DNA of 64,000 bases from Caloranaerobacter sp. TR13 (lineage in GTDB: Bacteria; Bacillota; Clostridia; Tissierellales; Thermohalobacteraceae). A program made the translations under genes and the position numbers. How positions within the stretch are numbered: the stretch's first letter is position 1; every line of letters starts with the position of its first letter. The stretch covers positions 124,001-188,000 of the forward strand of contig NZ_JXLL01000001.1 of the NCBI RefSeq assembly GCF_001316435.1, given 5' to 3'. Shown piece by piece: positions 8,078 to 16,925 of the stretch. The notes beneath the pieces are model-generated. The model had not been told where the DNA came from. It did not search any database and was given only the letters and a program-made list of their open reading frames with translations.

Positions 8078-8146
8078 GACTAGGTATCAATGCTAAAAAT
8101 TAAGTTGCGAAAGCTATGTATACATCAATGAAAGCGGGGGATTAAG

Positions 8147-8653
8147 GTGAATATATCAATAAAAGAACTTAACGAGGATATGTTTACAATTACAGCAGAA
8201 ATGATTACAGAATTATTGAATTATCATAGGAATTTGAATAATGCACCCAAGCAGTACTGGCATACACTTGAAGAAGGAAAAGAAACTTTAAAAGAGTGGA
8301 GAAATACAGGAAGTGTTTATAATATCTTTTGTAATGGAGAAGTAATAGGGTTTTTCTATGTTAGATATGGTGGACAAAATGTAGCTTGGTTGGAAGACTT
8401 ATATATAGTAGAAAGATATAGAGGAAAGGGTATAGGAAAATATGTTATGTCTAAATTAGACGAGATTATGACTGAAAAAGATATAGTTTCGATATTTGTT
8501 GATGTTATACCAAGAAATATAAGTGCGATGAAGTTTTATAGAGAATGTGGCTTTGACCATCTTAATATGATTCAATTAAGAAAAAATTATGATAAGAGAC
8601 TAGATAAAGAAGATGAAGTGCAAATTTTAGGGTTTAATTTAAAGAAATATTAA
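8147..8653 (+). CDS. GNAT-family N-acetyltransferase
   Basis: A 168-residue GCN5-related acetyltransferase that would move an acetyl group from acetyl-CoA to an amine. The acetyl-CoA pyrophosphate loop is visible as YRGKGIGKYVMSKL (motif A, Q/RxxGxG/A), preceded by the strand AWLEDLYIVE and followed by the motif-B segment IPRNISAMKFYRECGF. The length is normal. The start is GTG with GCGGGGG 6 bases upstream. The substrate cannot be deduced and the neighbours do not help. Confidence 0.92.
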   Translation: MNISIKELNEDMFTITAEMITELLNYHRNLNNAPKQYWHTLEEGKETLKEWRNTGSVYNIFCNGEVIGFFYVRYGGQNVAWLEDLYIVERYRGKGIGKYVMSKLDEIMTEKDIVSIFVDVIPRNISAMKFYRECGFDHLNMIQLRKNYDKRLDKEDEVQILGFNLKKY

Positions 8654-8744
8654 CATATTTATTCATAAAAAATTTGTTTATAGTTTGTAAAGATAATCAT
8701 GACATTGGAAATAGATTTATTAGTAAGAAGGATTTTATTTAATT

Positions 8745-8853
8745 GATAAAGTAGAAAGGACGGGAAAAGATAATTATTCAAAAAATATTCAGATATAAAA
8801 AAGAAGAAGATAATAGTTTAACGTCAAGGGTTATATTGCCTTTGGCTTTTTTT
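8745..8853 (+). pseudogene. Degraded copy of the 3' end of the tandem ATPase gene and its terminator
   Basis: This stretch aligns with 6286-6396. It would read DKVERTGKD against DEVEKARKE in the ATPase, then after a small indel a run almost identical at the DNA level (agatataaaaa, agaagaagataa), then a hairpin CAAGGG/CCTTTG with GCTTTTTTTG in place of the ATPase terminator. There is no start or intact frame. The 347 bases between the GNAT gene and the HEPN-like gene hold only this remnant and AT-rich sequence. Confidence 0.6.
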
Positions 8854-9000
8854 GCTCTTTTGCTAATTAAGAAAAGATATATGTATAAAAATTTTTGTGG
8901 ATATAAGACAAAATATTTTTTTCATATATTCTAATAGGATTTATATTTGCAATTCTAGAAATTAAAAATAGAAGATTTGTTTTGAAGGAAGTTAAACTTT

Positions 9001-9609
9001 ATGATGTTTATTGATAATAGAGATATACAATCAATGAAAATTGAAGGAGTAGTTGAGCGTATAATTAATTTTAATAAATGTTTAAATGATTTTTGGTCTA
9101 ATGCATTTGAATGGGCTCCATTAGAAGCAGCACAATTACTAAGTAAATCTCGGCTTGATTGGCAAGTCTCATTATCAAAGTGTCTTAAGTTGTGGGTACA
9201 AAATAACAATGAGGATATAGAAAATGAAAGTGGTAGATTAATTTTGGCTTGGGCTAATTTAGGAAGTTTGGTAGAAGGAACTATGAAATTATTTCTTTCA
9301 ATATTTTATAATGACTATAAAGATGATATAGATGCAATAAGAAAGGGTGATAAGTTAATAGACCCAGATGTATTGGATTTAGAAAGAATGAGGCATTTTT
9401 TTAAGAAAAGAATATGGGAAGAAAATTATAAATGGGACGAATGGGTTTTACATGTACAACATAGACGTAATGCTATTCATGCTTATAGAAATCGGGAAAT
9501 TGGAACTTTTGAAGAGTATTATAAGGATTTAAGGAATTATTTATTGTTTTTAAGATATCACAATGAAAGATTTCCATATCCAGATGAAGTTAGTATTCCT
9601 AGATTTTAA
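9001..9609 (+). CDS. Hypothetical protein with HEPN-like RxxxxH motif
   Basis: A 202-residue, helix-rich soluble protein rich in Trp. The C-terminal third contains HRRNAIHAYRNREIG (Arg155/Arg156 to His160), which resembles the R-x(4-6)-H motif of HEPN-superfamily proteins, several of which are RNases in toxin-antitoxin or abortive infection systems. The N-terminal part (residues about 70-100, LILAWANLGSLVEGTMKLFL) would supply the helices that pack before this motif in HEPN folds. No partner nucleotidyltransferase or antitoxin is adjacent, so it stands alone. The start ATG has GAAGGAAG about 11 bases upstream. The HEPN call is a motif-level inference; the protein could be an unrelated helical bundle. 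Confidence 0.55.
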   Translation: MMFIDNRDIQSMKIEGVVERIINFNKCLNDFWSNAFEWAPLEAAQLLSKSRLDWQVSLSKCLKLWVQNNNEDIENESGRLILAWANLGSLVEGTMKLFLSIFYNDYKDDIDAIRKGDKLIDPDVLDLERMRHFFKKRIWEENYKWDEWVLHVQHRRNAIHAYRNREIGTFEEYYKDLRNYLLFLRYHNERFPYPDEVSIPRF

Positions 9610-9759
9610 AGCATAATTAGGGAGAGGATTTAGAATTTTGCAGTGATGAAGAGTTGCAAGAATTTTATTTAAATAATTATTAGAATTGACTAAACTAACG
9701 GTAAAATATTAGAATATAATAGAATAAATAATAAAGCAATTAATTTTGGAGGTTTATTT

Positions 9760-10404
9760 ATGTTTAGCAAAGTAAAAGCAGTAATATTTGATTTGGATGG
9801 TACTATTGTAGATTCAATGTGGATTTGGGAACAAATCGATATAGATTTTCTGGGTAAAAGAGGTATTAAGCTACCTGAAGATTTGCAAAAAGCTATCGAA
9901 GGAATGAGCTTTACAGAAACAGCAATATATTTTAAAAAAAGGTTTAATTTAAAAGAATCAATTGAAGAGATAAAAGAAGAATGGAATGCTATGGCTTATG
10001 ATTTTTATAAAAACAGAGTTCCATTAAAAAAAGGTGTAAAGGAGTTTATAGAGTATCTTAAACAAAAAGGTACAAAATTAGGTGTTGGAACAAGTAATTC
10101 TAGAGAATTAGCAATAGAAGTATTGAAAACTCATAATATACTTCATTATTTTGATACTATAAGAACATCCTGCGAAGTCGAAAAAGGTAAACCGCATCCT
10201 GATGTTTTTCTAAAGGTAGCTGAAGACTTAAAGGTAAATCCTGAAGATTGTTTAGTATTCGAAGATACTTATGCTGGTGTACTAGCTGCTAAAAGAGCAG
10301 GAATGAAGGTTTTTGCTGTTGCAGATGAATTTTCTTTTCCATATAAAGATGAGATATGCAGTTTAGCGGATAAATATATAGAAAATTTTAAAGAAATTGC
10401 TTAG
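9760..10404 (+). CDS. HAD-superfamily phosphatase, beta-phosphoglucomutase-like
   Basis: A 214-residue HAD hydrolase. Motif I is IFDLDGTIVDSMW, with the nucleophile Asp and general-acid Asp. Motif II is GVGTSNS, the motif III Lys is in EVEKGKPHPDVF, and motif IV is CLVFEDTYAGVLAA. The helical cap after motif I puts it in subfamily IA, near PGM/phosphatase-like members such as beta-phosphoglucomutase and YhcW. It would remove or transfer phosphate on small phosphorylated metabolites. The start ATG follows GGAGG. It is a single gene ending in a strong terminator. Confidence 0.92.
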   Translation: MFSKVKAVIFDLDGTIVDSMWIWEQIDIDFLGKRGIKLPEDLQKAIEGMSFTETAIYFKKRFNLKESIEEIKEEWNAMAYDFYKNRVPLKKGVKEFIEYLKQKGTKLGVGTSNSRELAIEVLKTHNILHYFDTIRTSCEVEKGKPHPDVFLKVAEDLKVNPEDCLVFEDTYAGVLAAKRAGMKVFAVADEFSFPYKDEICSLADKYIENFKEIA

Positions 10405-10416
10405 TATAAAAAAGCT

Positions 10417-10447
10417 AAGCGGCTAGCAGTTAGTTAGCCGCTTTTTA
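10417..10447. terminator. Bidirectional terminator between HAD and hsp20 genes
   Basis: AAGCGGCTA / TAGCCGCTT hairpin flanked by an A-rich side and a TTTTT run. It serves the convergent HAD and Hsp20 genes. Confidence 0.88.
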
Positions 10448-10449
10448 GA

Positions 10450-10887
10450 TTAATTTATATCAATTTTTCTAACACCATCTTTTCCTTCCTTAATTTTAGG
10501 AAGAATTATCTTTAATACTCCATTTTCATATTTAGCTTTTATTTCATCTTCTTTTACATTTTGAAGTCTAAAAGTTCTTTGTAAAGTTCCATATCTACGT
10601 TCTCTTCTAATATAACCTTCTCTTTCTTCATGGATTATATCTTTTCTATCTGCTTTAATAGTTATATACCCATTGTTAACTGTAATATCAATTTGCTCTT
10701 TTGAAAAACCAGGCATATCAGCTTCTATAATATATTCTTTATCTGTTTCTTTTATATCTGCTCTCATTGATAATCCATTGGTATTAAAAAAATCAGCGGA
10801 ACTTAAGAAAAAATCATCATCAAAGAAATTTTTAATAAAGCTTCTCATATGATTTCTTCTTCTATTATAAGGCGTTAAGTTAGGCAT
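10450..10887 (-). CDS. hsp20: Small heat shock protein Hsp20 (alpha-crystallin family)
   Basis: A 145-residue ATP-independent holdase chaperone that would bind unfolding proteins. The alpha-crystallin domain spans residues about 40-140, with ADIKETDKEYIIEADMPGF at the start, RRERRYGTLQRTF, the A-x-x-x-n-GVL signature KYENGVLKIILPK, and a C-terminal anchor region. The start ATG has AAGGAGG upstream. No CIRCE element is seen in front of it, so it is not obviously in the HrcA regulon found at 51 kb. Confidence 0.96.
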   Translation of the reverse strand: MPNLTPYNRRRNHMRSFIKNFFDDDFFLSSADFFNTNGLSMRADIKETDKEYIIEADMPGFSKEQIDITVNNGYITIKADRKDIIHEEREGYIRRERRYGTLQRTFRLQNVKEDEIKAKYENGVLKIILPKIKEGKDGVRKIDIN

Positions 10888-11082
10888 AACTTTAACCTCC
10901 TTATAAACTTATGGTTTGTACTTTCTCTATATATTTTATACAAAATTTTGTAAATTAGTCACATAAACAGTGTATAATTATAGAAAATCAGACATCAAAG
11001 AACAAGAAAATTATTAATAAAGATGATAACTATATTATTTTAGTCTATAATTATATTTAAGAAATATAGGGGATGGATTATA

Positions 11083-13431
11083 ATGAACTCTGTAAATCAT
11101 ATAAAAATTTCAGTTCGTAATTTAGTAAGCTTTGTTTTTAAAACTGGAGATATTATAAATATTATTAGAGGTAAAAACAGAGCTGTTGAAGGGACAAAAG
11201 CTCATAAAAGAGTACGTTTGATGAGAGATGAAGATTATCAAAGTGAAGTTCCTTTAAAACATGTTGTTAATTATAATGATATTTTAATTGAGATTAGTGG
11301 TAGAATTGATGGGTTATATAAAAGTGATGATAAAGTTGTAATTGAAGAGATTAAATCAACTTATATTGATATAGATAATGAAAATTTTAAATACAATAGT
11401 TTACACTTAGCTCAAGCTAAAATATATGCTTATTTCTATTGTTTAGAAAACAATATTAACAGCATTTCAATACAATTAACATATTTTCAAATTGATAAAG
11501 AAAAGTATAAAAGCTTTTTCTTTGATATTGAATTTAAAGAGTTAGAAGATTTCTTTAACAGTATAATGGATTATTTTATAAAACATTATGAAAACTATTG
11601 GAATTGGATAAAAATAAGAGATGCTTCTTTAAATAAACTAAAATTTCCTTTCGATTCATTCAGAAGAGGTCAAAGAAAACTTGCAGTGGGTGTATATAGA
11701 TCAATATTAAACCATCATAAATTATTTGTGTGTGCGCCAACAGGCATAGGTAAGACTATGGGGACTATATTTCCAGCTTTAAAGGCAATAGGAGAAGGAA
11801 TTTGTTCAAAAATATTTTATTTAACTGCAAAAAATACAACTTCTACTGTTGTTGAAAATAGTCTAGAAATATTAAGAAGCAATGGATTGAAGCTAAAAAG
11901 CATTGTGATAACTGCCAAAGATAAGATATGTCCGATGGAAGAAACTAATTGCAATCCAGAATACTGTGAACTAGCAAGAGGATATTTTGATAAAATTGAT
12001 AAAGCCATTTTAGATATTTTTAACGAAGATGATTTTAATAGAAATATTATTGAAAAATATGCATATAAGCATAAAATATGTCCTTTTGAGTTTTCGTTAG
12101 ATTTATCTGAATGGGCTGATATTGTTATATGTGATTATAATTATGCATTTAACCCACGAGTACAATTAAAACGCTTCTTTTATGACAATTACGATAAATA
12201 TGTATTTTTAGTTGATGAAGCACATAATTTAGTAGATAGAGCAAGAGAAATGTTTTCAGCTGAGATAAATAAGAGTAAGTTTTTAGAATTAAAAAGAAAG
12301 ACTAAGGATGTATCAAATGAAATATTTGAAATTACAAAAACAATTAATTCTAGTTTAATTAAGCTTAGAAAAGAATGTAAAACTACTGAAAATAAATATT
12401 TAGTAAAAGATAATAAACCCGTAGAAATATACAAATTGTTAAAAACTTTCATAGGTATAGTTGAAAAGAATTTACATCAAGTTAAAAATGAAGTTTTTTT
12501 CAATGATTTATTAGAGCAGTATTTTGAAACCATAAATTTTATAAGAATCTATGAACTGTATTCTGAAAAGTATGTTACTTATTTGGCAAATTCAAAGAAG
12601 GATTTCAAAGTTAAGCTAATGTGTTTAGACCCTTCTGAGAATTTAAATAAAATTACAAAAAGAGCTCGTTCATGTATATTTTTTTCTGCTAGTTTGATAC
12701 CTATTAAATACTTTTTTGAATTATTAGGAGGAGATAATGAAGATAAAATATTGCTATTAGAATCTCCTTTTCCAAAAGATAATTTTTCTCTATTAATAAA
12801 TGATACAATTTCTACTAAATACAGTAAAAGAGAATTATACTATCATGAAGTTGCTAAATTTATTAAAAGCTTAATAACAAAGAAAACAGGAAATTATATT
12901 GTATTTTTTCCATCTTATGAATATATGGACAAAGTTTATGAAATATTTGCAGATAACGATAGTAGCTTTGATATTGTTAAACAGATGAAAGATATGCAAG
13001 AGTCCGATAGAATAGAATTTTTAAGTTTATTTACACCTAATAATGAAAGGACTTTGCTAGGATTTGCAGTTATGGGAGGAATATTTGGAGAAGGTATTGA
13101 TTTAGTTGGAGATAGATTAAATGGAGTTATTATAGTTGGTGTAGGGCTTCCACAGCTGTCTCCTGAAAGAGAGATTTTACGGTTTTATTATAACAAGTTT
13201 AAAGGTAATGGCTTTCACTATGCTTATATTTATCCTGGTTTTAATAGAGTTATCCAAGCTGCAGGAAGATTAATTAGAACAGAGTCAGATAGAGGAATAA
13301 TTTTGCTAATAGACGAAAGATTTACAACTAGAGTATATAAAAAATTAATGCCGATTGAGTGGAATAACCATTGTATCGTAAAAAATACAAAAGAGCTTGA
13401 AGACAAAGTTTTTAAATTTTGGTACAAATAA
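11083..13431 (+). CDS. Rad3/XPD-like Fe-S helicase with N-terminal PD-(D/E)XK nuclease-like domain
   Basis: A 782-residue superfamily 2 helicase of the DinG/XPD type. Residues about 1-170 look like a PD-(D/E)XK nuclease or Cas4-like domain (GRIDGLY near 73, then VIEEIKST near 90). The helicase part has Walker A APTGIGKT (about 217), four Cys in CPMEETNCNPEYC and CPFE (about 283-330) expected to hold a 4Fe-4S cluster, a DEAH box VDEAH (377), GEGIDLVGD, and motif VI QAAGRLIRTESD. It would unwind DNA 5' to 3'; nuclease activity is inferred. The ATG has GGGGATGG upstream. addB follows after 92 bases, placing this gene at the head of a recombination-repair cluster. Confidence 0.88.
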   Translation: MNSVNHIKISVRNLVSFVFKTGDIINIIRGKNRAVEGTKAHKRVRLMRDEDYQSEVPLKHVVNYNDILIEISGRIDGLYKSDDKVVIEEIKSTYIDIDNENFKYNSLHLAQAKIYAYFYCLENNINSISIQLTYFQIDKEKYKSFFFDIEFKELEDFFNSIMDYFIKHYENYWNWIKIRDASLNKLKFPFDSFRRGQRKLAVGVYRSILNHHKLFVCAPTGIGKTMGTIFPALKAIGEGICSKIFYLTAKNTTSTVVENSLEILRSNGLKLKSIVITAKDKICPMEETNCNPEYCELARGYFDKIDKAILDIFNEDDFNRNIIEKYAYKHKICPFEFSLDLSEWADIVICDYNYAFNPRVQLKRFFYDNYDKYVFLVDEAHNLVDRAREMFSAEINKSKFLELKRKTKDVSNEIFEITKTINSSLIKLRKECKTTENKYLVKDNKPVEIYKLLKTFIGIVEKNLHQVKNEVFFNDLLEQYFETINFIRIYELYSEKYVTYLANSKKDFKVKLMCLDPSENLNKITKRARSCIFFSASLIPIKYFFELLGGDNEDKILLLESPFPKDNFSLLINDTISTKYSKRELYYHEVAKFIKSLITKKTGNYIVFFPSYEYMDKVYEIFADNDSSFDIVKQMKDMQESDRIEFLSLFTPNNERTLLGFAVMGGIFGEGIDLVGDRLNGVIIVGVGLPQLSPEREILRFYYNKFKGNGFHYAYIYPGFNRVIQAAGRLIRTESDRGIILLIDERFTTRVYKKLMPIEWNNHCIVKNTKELEDKVFKFWYK

Positions 13432-13523
13432 CAAGAATTCAAATAAAATTACAGTTATTAAAAGGGAATGTAATAATTTTGAAGAATAAATATATATTTC
13501 CCTTATATAAAAGAGGTGATTTT

Positions 13524-16500
13524 ATGCAACTCAGATTTATTTTGGGACGAGCAGGCAGTGGAAAAACTTATCAAATTTTTAAAGAGATAAAAGATAGAAT
13601 ATTAAGCGGTACAAATAATAAATTGATTTTACTTGTTCCAGAGCAATTTACTCTACAAACAGAGTACGACTTTATTACTAAAATGGATATGCCAGGAATT
13701 ATAGATCTTGAAATACTTAGTTTTGAAAGACTTACTTATAAAGTATTTAGCCAAGTTGGTGGATTAAAAAAGGTAGAAATAAACGAGCTTGGTAAAACAA
13801 TGATTTTAAGAAGATTATTTGAGAAGAACTCAAAGGATTTAATAATATATAATAAGGCTTCAAAGCAGGATGGCTTTATTTCTGACTTTTGCGCACTTAT
13901 TAAAGACTTTAAAAGAAATGAGATAACACCCGAACTGCTTAGAGATAAAATAGATTTATTTCAGGAGAATAATATTTTAAATAAAAAGTTAAAAGACATT
14001 ACTTATATGTATGAAAAGTTTAATGAATTTATGAAACGTAAAGAGTATTTTGATGAAGAAGATAAACTTGATTTACTTATAGAAAATATAGATAAAACTT
14101 CATCTTTAGAAGGTGCAGAAATTTGGATAGATGGTTTCGATGTTTTTACCAGTCAGGAATATCATATTTTACAAAAGCTGCTTGAAAAAGCTTCAAGATT
14201 AAATATAGCTTTAACACTAGATTTAGATGATTTTGCTAGAGATTATGATATTTTTGCGCCTACCAGAAAAACATATGATATATTATCTAAAATAGCTAAA
14301 GAAGCAAAAATTTCAACTACGTATGTTAGAAGAGATTTAAAACTAGCAAAAAGCCCTGAATTGGTATATTTAGAAGGTGAATTTTTTTCTTATCCATATA
14401 AAAAATATAGAGATGAAGTTTCTAACTTAAAGATTTTTAAAGCTACAAATCCATACACAGAAGTTGAACATTTAGCTTCAGAAATTATTTCACTTGTAAG
14501 AGATAAGGGGTATAGATGGAAAGACATAGCGGTAGTACCATCTTCAATTGATGAATATGGAATGATTATAAAAAGAGTATTCTCTGAATATAAAATACCT
14601 TGTTTTATTGATGAAAAGAGAAGTATATTAAATAATCCGATAGTCAAACTTATATTAACATCATTAGATATAATCATTAGAAATTTTAAATATGAAGATG
14701 TATTCAATTTTATAAAAACAGGTTTCACAGATCTAGATAGTAGTGAATATGAAGAGCTAGAAAATTATGTTTTGAGTTATGGTATAGAAGGTGATAAATG
14801 GTTTGATGATTTTACTTATGGCGAAGAAGAATATGATTTAGATTTCATAAATGAAATTCGTAAGAAGTTTATATATCCTTTTGTAAAATTTAATGATGAA
14901 ATGAAAAAAAGAAGGAAGGTCAGCGATAAAACTAAAGTATTATTTGAGTTTTTAATGGAAATAAATATCGAAGAAAAACTTGAAGAAAGAATACAAGTAT
15001 TAAAAGAAGCAGGTGAACTTGAACAAGTAAACGAGAATACGCAGATATGGAACATAGTTATAGAAGTATTTGATCAATTAGTTGAAATGCTAGATGACAC
15101 AATAATAAGTATTAAAGATTATAAAAAGATTTTAGAAGCAGGATTTGGAGAGTATGAGGTAGGGATTTTACCACCTACTATTGATAAAGTACTTGTTGGT
15201 AATTTAGAAAGATCTAGAAGCCATGATATAAAAGCACTACTTATGATTGGCGTAAATGATGGTTTACTGCCATCTGCATATAGAGAAGAAGGAATATTGA
15301 CAGAAGAAGATAAAATTTCAATGAAACAAGCTTCTATTCAGGTTAATAATGATATAGATTCAAGAATTCAAGAAGAGAGATTTTCAGTTTATAAGTCAAT
15401 AGCTAAACCAACTGAATACTTATGGGTAAGTTATCCGATAGCTGACATAGAAGGTAAAGCCTTAAGGCCATCAATATATATTGAGAGATTTAAAAGATTA
15501 TTTCCAAATATAGTCGAGCTTAGCGATATAACAAAGGAAAATGAGAAAAATATAGATTTAATATCGATGCCTGAATCTACTTATAAATATCTAATTGAAA
15601 GCTTAAGGGAATATTTAGATGGAGATAATTTAGATGATATATGGTGGGAAGTATATGGCTGGTATTTTAATAATAATGAATGGAAAGAAAGATTAAAAAA
15701 TCTGATAGATGGGCTTTCTTTCGATAATCAAGAAAGCTACATAGGAGAAAAAAAGGCAAAAGCACTTTATGCTGCGCCGTTTAAGTCTAGCATATCAAGA
15801 CTGGAGAAATTTGTTAACTGTCCATTTTCACATTTTGTAAATTTTGGATTAAAGCCTAAAGAGAGAAAAGAATTTAAAATAAAAGCTCCTGATATGGGTA
15901 GATTATTTCACTCTTCTATAGAAGTATTTGCTAAAAAACTCAAAGAGAGAAATGTTTCATGGAAAGATTTAGGCAAAGAGCAGTGTGATAATTTAGTAGA
16001 TATGGTAATCGATGAGTTAGTACCTGAGTTTGAGAACAACTTACTTCAAAGTACTCACAGATACAAATACTTAGTAAAAAAATTGAAAAGAATTAGTAAA
16101 CGGGCTGCATGGACTTTAACTGAACATTTGAGAAAGGGAGAATTTTACCCTTTAAAATATGAATTAGAATTTGCTGATAGGAATAATAGTGAGATTCCAC
16201 CAATTATTATTCAGTTACCAAATGGAGAAAAAATTAAACTTGAAGGTAGAATTGATAGAATAGATATGTATAAAGATTCAGATGGAAATTACGTAAAGAT
16301 AATAGATTATAAATCAGGAAATAAAAAATTCAGCTTATCAGATGTCTATTATGGATTGCAGATACAGTTAATAGTTTATCTAGATGCGATTTTAGAAAAT
16401 AAAGACAAGCTAGTTAAGGACGAATTATATCCTGGTGGCGTTTTTTACTTTAGAATAGATGATCCTCTAGTTAATGGCGAAGGGATTGAAGAAGCTGAAA

Positions 16501-16925
16501 TAGAAAATGAAATAATGAAAAAGTTAAAGCTAGATGGAATTATTTTAAAAGATGTCAAAGTAGTTAAAGCAATGGATAGAGATATTGAACAAAACGGAAA
16601 ATCTATGATTATTCCAGCTACTTTAAATAAAAGTGGTGAAATAGGAAAAAGGTCTTCAGCGCTTTCTACAGAAGAGCTAACATTACTTATAAAACACGTA
16701 CGTAATCTTATTGCTGAAATTGCTATTGAAATTCTCAAAGGCAATATTAAGATTGAGCCTTGTAAAATAGGTGACTTTACGTCTTGTAAATACTGTCAGT
16801 ATATCTCTATTTGTCAGTTTGATACAAAATTTGAAAACAATAGCTATAGAAATATAAAAAAATTAACTAATGAAGAAGTATTAGAAAAAATAGCAGAGGA
16901 AAGTAGAGGTGAACAAAATGCCTAG
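13524..16925 (+). CDS. addB: ATP-dependent helicase/nuclease subunit B (AddB)
   Basis: A 1133-residue subunit of the AddAB complex, which resects double-strand breaks until it meets Chi and then loads RecA; it is the Firmicutes counterpart of RecBCD. Visible are the N-terminal Walker A GRAGSGKT, the C-terminal RecB-type nuclease motifs (GRIDRID, then IIDYKSG), and the Fe-S cluster cysteines: one in NCPFSHF and three in SCKYCQYISIC near the C-terminus, the arrangement known for AddB. The start at 13524 has AGAGGTGA 5 bases upstream; the frame is open further upstream but without a site. It overlaps addA by 8 bases, so the two subunits are translationally coupled. Confidence 0.97.
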   Translation: MQLRFILGRAGSGKTYQIFKEIKDRILSGTNNKLILLVPEQFTLQTEYDFITKMDMPGIIDLEILSFERLTYKVFSQVGGLKKVEINELGKTMILRRLFEKNSKDLIIYNKASKQDGFISDFCALIKDFKRNEITPELLRDKIDLFQENNILNKKLKDITYMYEKFNEFMKRKEYFDEEDKLDLLIENIDKTSSLEGAEIWIDGFDVFTSQEYHILQKLLEKASRLNIALTLDLDDFARDYDIFAPTRKTYDILSKIAKEAKISTTYVRRDLKLAKSPELVYLEGEFFSYPYKKYRDEVSNLKIFKATNPYTEVEHLASEIISLVRDKGYRWKDIAVVPSSIDEYGMIIKRVFSEYKIPCFIDEKRSILNNPIVKLILTSLDIIIRNFKYEDVFNFIKTGFTDLDSSEYEELENYVLSYGIEGDKWFDDFTYGEEEYDLDFINEIRKKFIYPFVKFNDEMKKRRKVSDKTKVLFEFLMEINIEEKLEERIQVLKEAGELEQVNENTQIWNIVIEVFDQLVEMLDDTIISIKDYKKILEAGFGEYEVGILPPTIDKVLVGNLERSRSHDIKALLMIGVNDGLLPSAYREEGILTEEDKISMKQASIQVNNDIDSRIQEERFSVYKSIAKPTEYLWVSYPIADIEGKALRPSIYIERFKRLFPNIVELSDITKENEKNIDLISMPESTYKYLIESLREYLDGDNLDDIWWEVYGWYFNNNEWKERLKNLIDGLSFDNQESYIGEKKAKALYAAPFKSSISRLEKFVNCPFSHFVNFGLKPKERKEFKIKAPDMGRLFHSSIEVFAKKLKERNVSWKDLGKEQCDNLVDMVIDELVPEFENNLLQSTHRYKYLVKKLKRISKRAAWTLTEHLRKGEFYPLKYELEFADRNNSEIPPIIIQLPNGEKIKLEGRIDRIDMYKDSDGNYVKIIDYKSGNKKFSLSDVYYGLQIQLIVYLDAILENKDKLVKDELYPGGVFYFRIDDPLVNGEGIEEAEIENEIMKKLKLDGIILKDVKVVKAMDRDIEQNGKSMIIPATLNKSGEIGKRSSALSTEELTLLIKHVRNLIAEIAIEILKGNIKIEPCKIGDFTSCKYCQYISICQFDTKFENNSYRNIKKLTNEEVLEKIAEESRGEQNA

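Noticed and set aside
8915-8937. The AT-rich 18-mer TTTTCATATATTCTAATA, which also occurs near 31697-31714.
   Set aside because: At this AT content an exact match of that length in intergenic DNA is not far from chance, and the flanks do not align.
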